Below, one piece after another: positions 63,371 through 64,000 of a stretch of 64,000 nucleotides of DNA. Position 1 is the first letter of the stretch, and each line of letters opens with the position of its first letter. A program made the position numbers and the translations under genes. The notes beneath the pieces were generated by a model. That model did not search any database. It was not told the origin of the DNA and saw only the letters and a list, made by a program, of their open reading frames with translations. This stretch comes from Loktanella sp. M215 (GTDB lineage: Bacteria > Pseudomonadota > Alphaproteobacteria > Rhodobacterales > Rhodobacteraceae), in assembly GCF_021735925.1 (NCBI RefSeq), contig NZ_WMEA01000001.1:3874001-3938000 (forward strand), given 5' to 3'.

Positions 63371-63430
63371 CTTCTTCTGGTCGCAAATACTTCGGGGGGA
63401 GTCCGCAGGACGGGGGGCTGGCCCCCCCGA
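63371..63430 (+). repeat. Dispersed intergenic repeat with hairpin (copy B)
   Basis: The 27 bases from CTTCTTCTGGTCGC to TTCGGGG equal copy A at 55987-56013. A G/C hairpin (GGGGGGC-TG-GCCCCCC) follows at 63412-63427, without a clear T-run. Located between the hydrolase and soeB. Confidence 0.85.
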
Positions 63431-63468
63431 TGCCGGCGCAAAAAAGAACCACACCAAGGCCACACCCC

Positions 63469-64000
63469 ATGACGACGCTGCCACCCCCGTCACAGGTCAA
63501 GCTCGGTCTCGTCATCGACCTCGACACCTGCGTCGGCTGCCATGCCTGCGTGGTCGCCTGCAAGGGCTGGAACACCCAAAGCGACCTCGGCGCGCCGCTC
63601 TCGGATCAGGACCCCTACGGGGCAGACCCGTCCGGCACCTTCCTCAACCGCGTCCACAGTTACGAGGTGACGCCGCCCACCGGCCCCACGCAAGCGGTGC
63701 ATTTTCCGAAATCCTGCCTGCATTGTGAAGACGCCCCCTGCGTCACCGTCTGCCCCACCGGTGCCAGCTACAAGCGCGCCACCGACGGCATCGTGCTGGT
63801 GAACGAGGACGCCTGCATCGGCTGCGGCCTCTGCGCCTGGGCCTGCCCCTACGGTGCGCGCGAAATGGATTCCAGCGCCGGCGTGATGAAGAAATGCACC
63901 CTCTGCGTCGACCGCATCTACAACGAGGCGCTGCCCGAAATCGACCGCACCCCCGCCTGCGTGCGCACCTGTCCCGCCGGCGCGCGCCATTTTGGCGATC
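63469..64000 (+). CDS. soeB: 4Fe-4S ferredoxin subunit SoeB-like (partial)
   Basis: Iron-sulfur electron-transfer subunit of the molybdopterin oxidoreductase; 177 codons are visible before the right edge. Cys clusters appear in order: CVGCHACVVAC (Cys21, 24, 27, 31), CLHCEDAPCVTVCP, CIGCGLCAWACP and KKCTLCVDRI...CVRTCPAGA, enough for four [4Fe-4S] clusters, as in DmsB/NrfC relatives. AAGG precedes the ATG at 63469. A SoeC-type membrane anchor would be expected just outside the window. Confidence 0.9.
   Translation, partial: MTTLPPPSQVKLGLVIDLDTCVGCHACVVACKGWNTQSDLGAPLSDQDPYGADPSGTFLNRVHSYEVTPPTGPTQAVHFPKSCLHCEDAPCVTVCPTGASYKRATDGIVLVNEDACIGCGLCAWACPYGAREMDSSAGVMKKCTLCVDRIYNEALPEIDRTPACVRTCPAGARHFGD

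Overview
The window is chromosomal DNA from a high-GC alphaproteobacterium, most likely a marine Rhodobacteraceae (Roseobacter group). The evidence is a taurine unit (tauABC, tpa, xsc) that leads into a SoeA/SoeB-type sulfite dehydrogenase, an NDUFS4-like complex I accessory gene, many Dpp/BMP/Liv-type importers, and dispersed intergenic repeats of a kind I associate with this family. Housekeeping anchors are uvrB, sodC and tRNA-Ala(CGC).

Layout: 1-4413 holds livF (partial) and livG, divergent from an isochorismatase-fold hydrolase, an NAD-dependent epimerase and a YqjM-like flavin oxidoreductase. 4575-13714 is a peptide or amide operon on the minus strand: an M81 (MlrC-like) metallopeptidase, a complete Dpp-type importer and two M20 hydrolases, with a divergent IclR regulator and a MetX-like hydrolase beyond it. 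15949-23980 is a second Dpp-type importer followed by a gamma-glutamyltransferase-family hydrolase and a BASS transporter, with a divergent GntR regulator that has two clear TGTATACA operators.

25091-38047 looks like a nitrogen-scavenging island. It has a BMP-type nucleoside-like ABC importer, a formamidase-like nitrilase, a biuret hydrolase (BiuH) homologue and a BiuH-like paralogue, two cupins, an acetyltransferase, a LysR regulator, a full-length allophanate hydrolase (AtzF) and an AtzA/TrzN-type amidohydrolase. A 25-bp box, 24/25 identical, lies upstream of both the importer operon and atzF and joins the two units into one probable regulon.

38577-43216 is a degraded transposon: a tniQ pseudogene with its own terminator, imperfect ~43-bp inverted ends, a decayed IS3 copy whose orfB carries two palindromic insertions, and an intact IS1182-type IS. 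It ends 11 bp behind the NDUFS4-like gene.

43228-51131 is core-like sequence: NDUFS4-like gene, sodC, M29 aminopeptidase, BNR-repeat protein, uvrB, small membrane protein, tRNA-Ala, PRC-barrel protein and a membrane-anchored NYN-type nuclease. 51136-64000 is the taurine unit. TauABC import taurine; Tpa makes sulfoacetaldehyde; Xsc gives acetyl phosphate plus sulfite; acetate kinase recovers ATP; a TSUP carrier may export sulfite; SoeA/SoeB (soeB cut by the window edge) would oxidise sulfite to sulfate. An alpha/beta hydrolase flanked by dispersed repeats sits between soeA and soeB.
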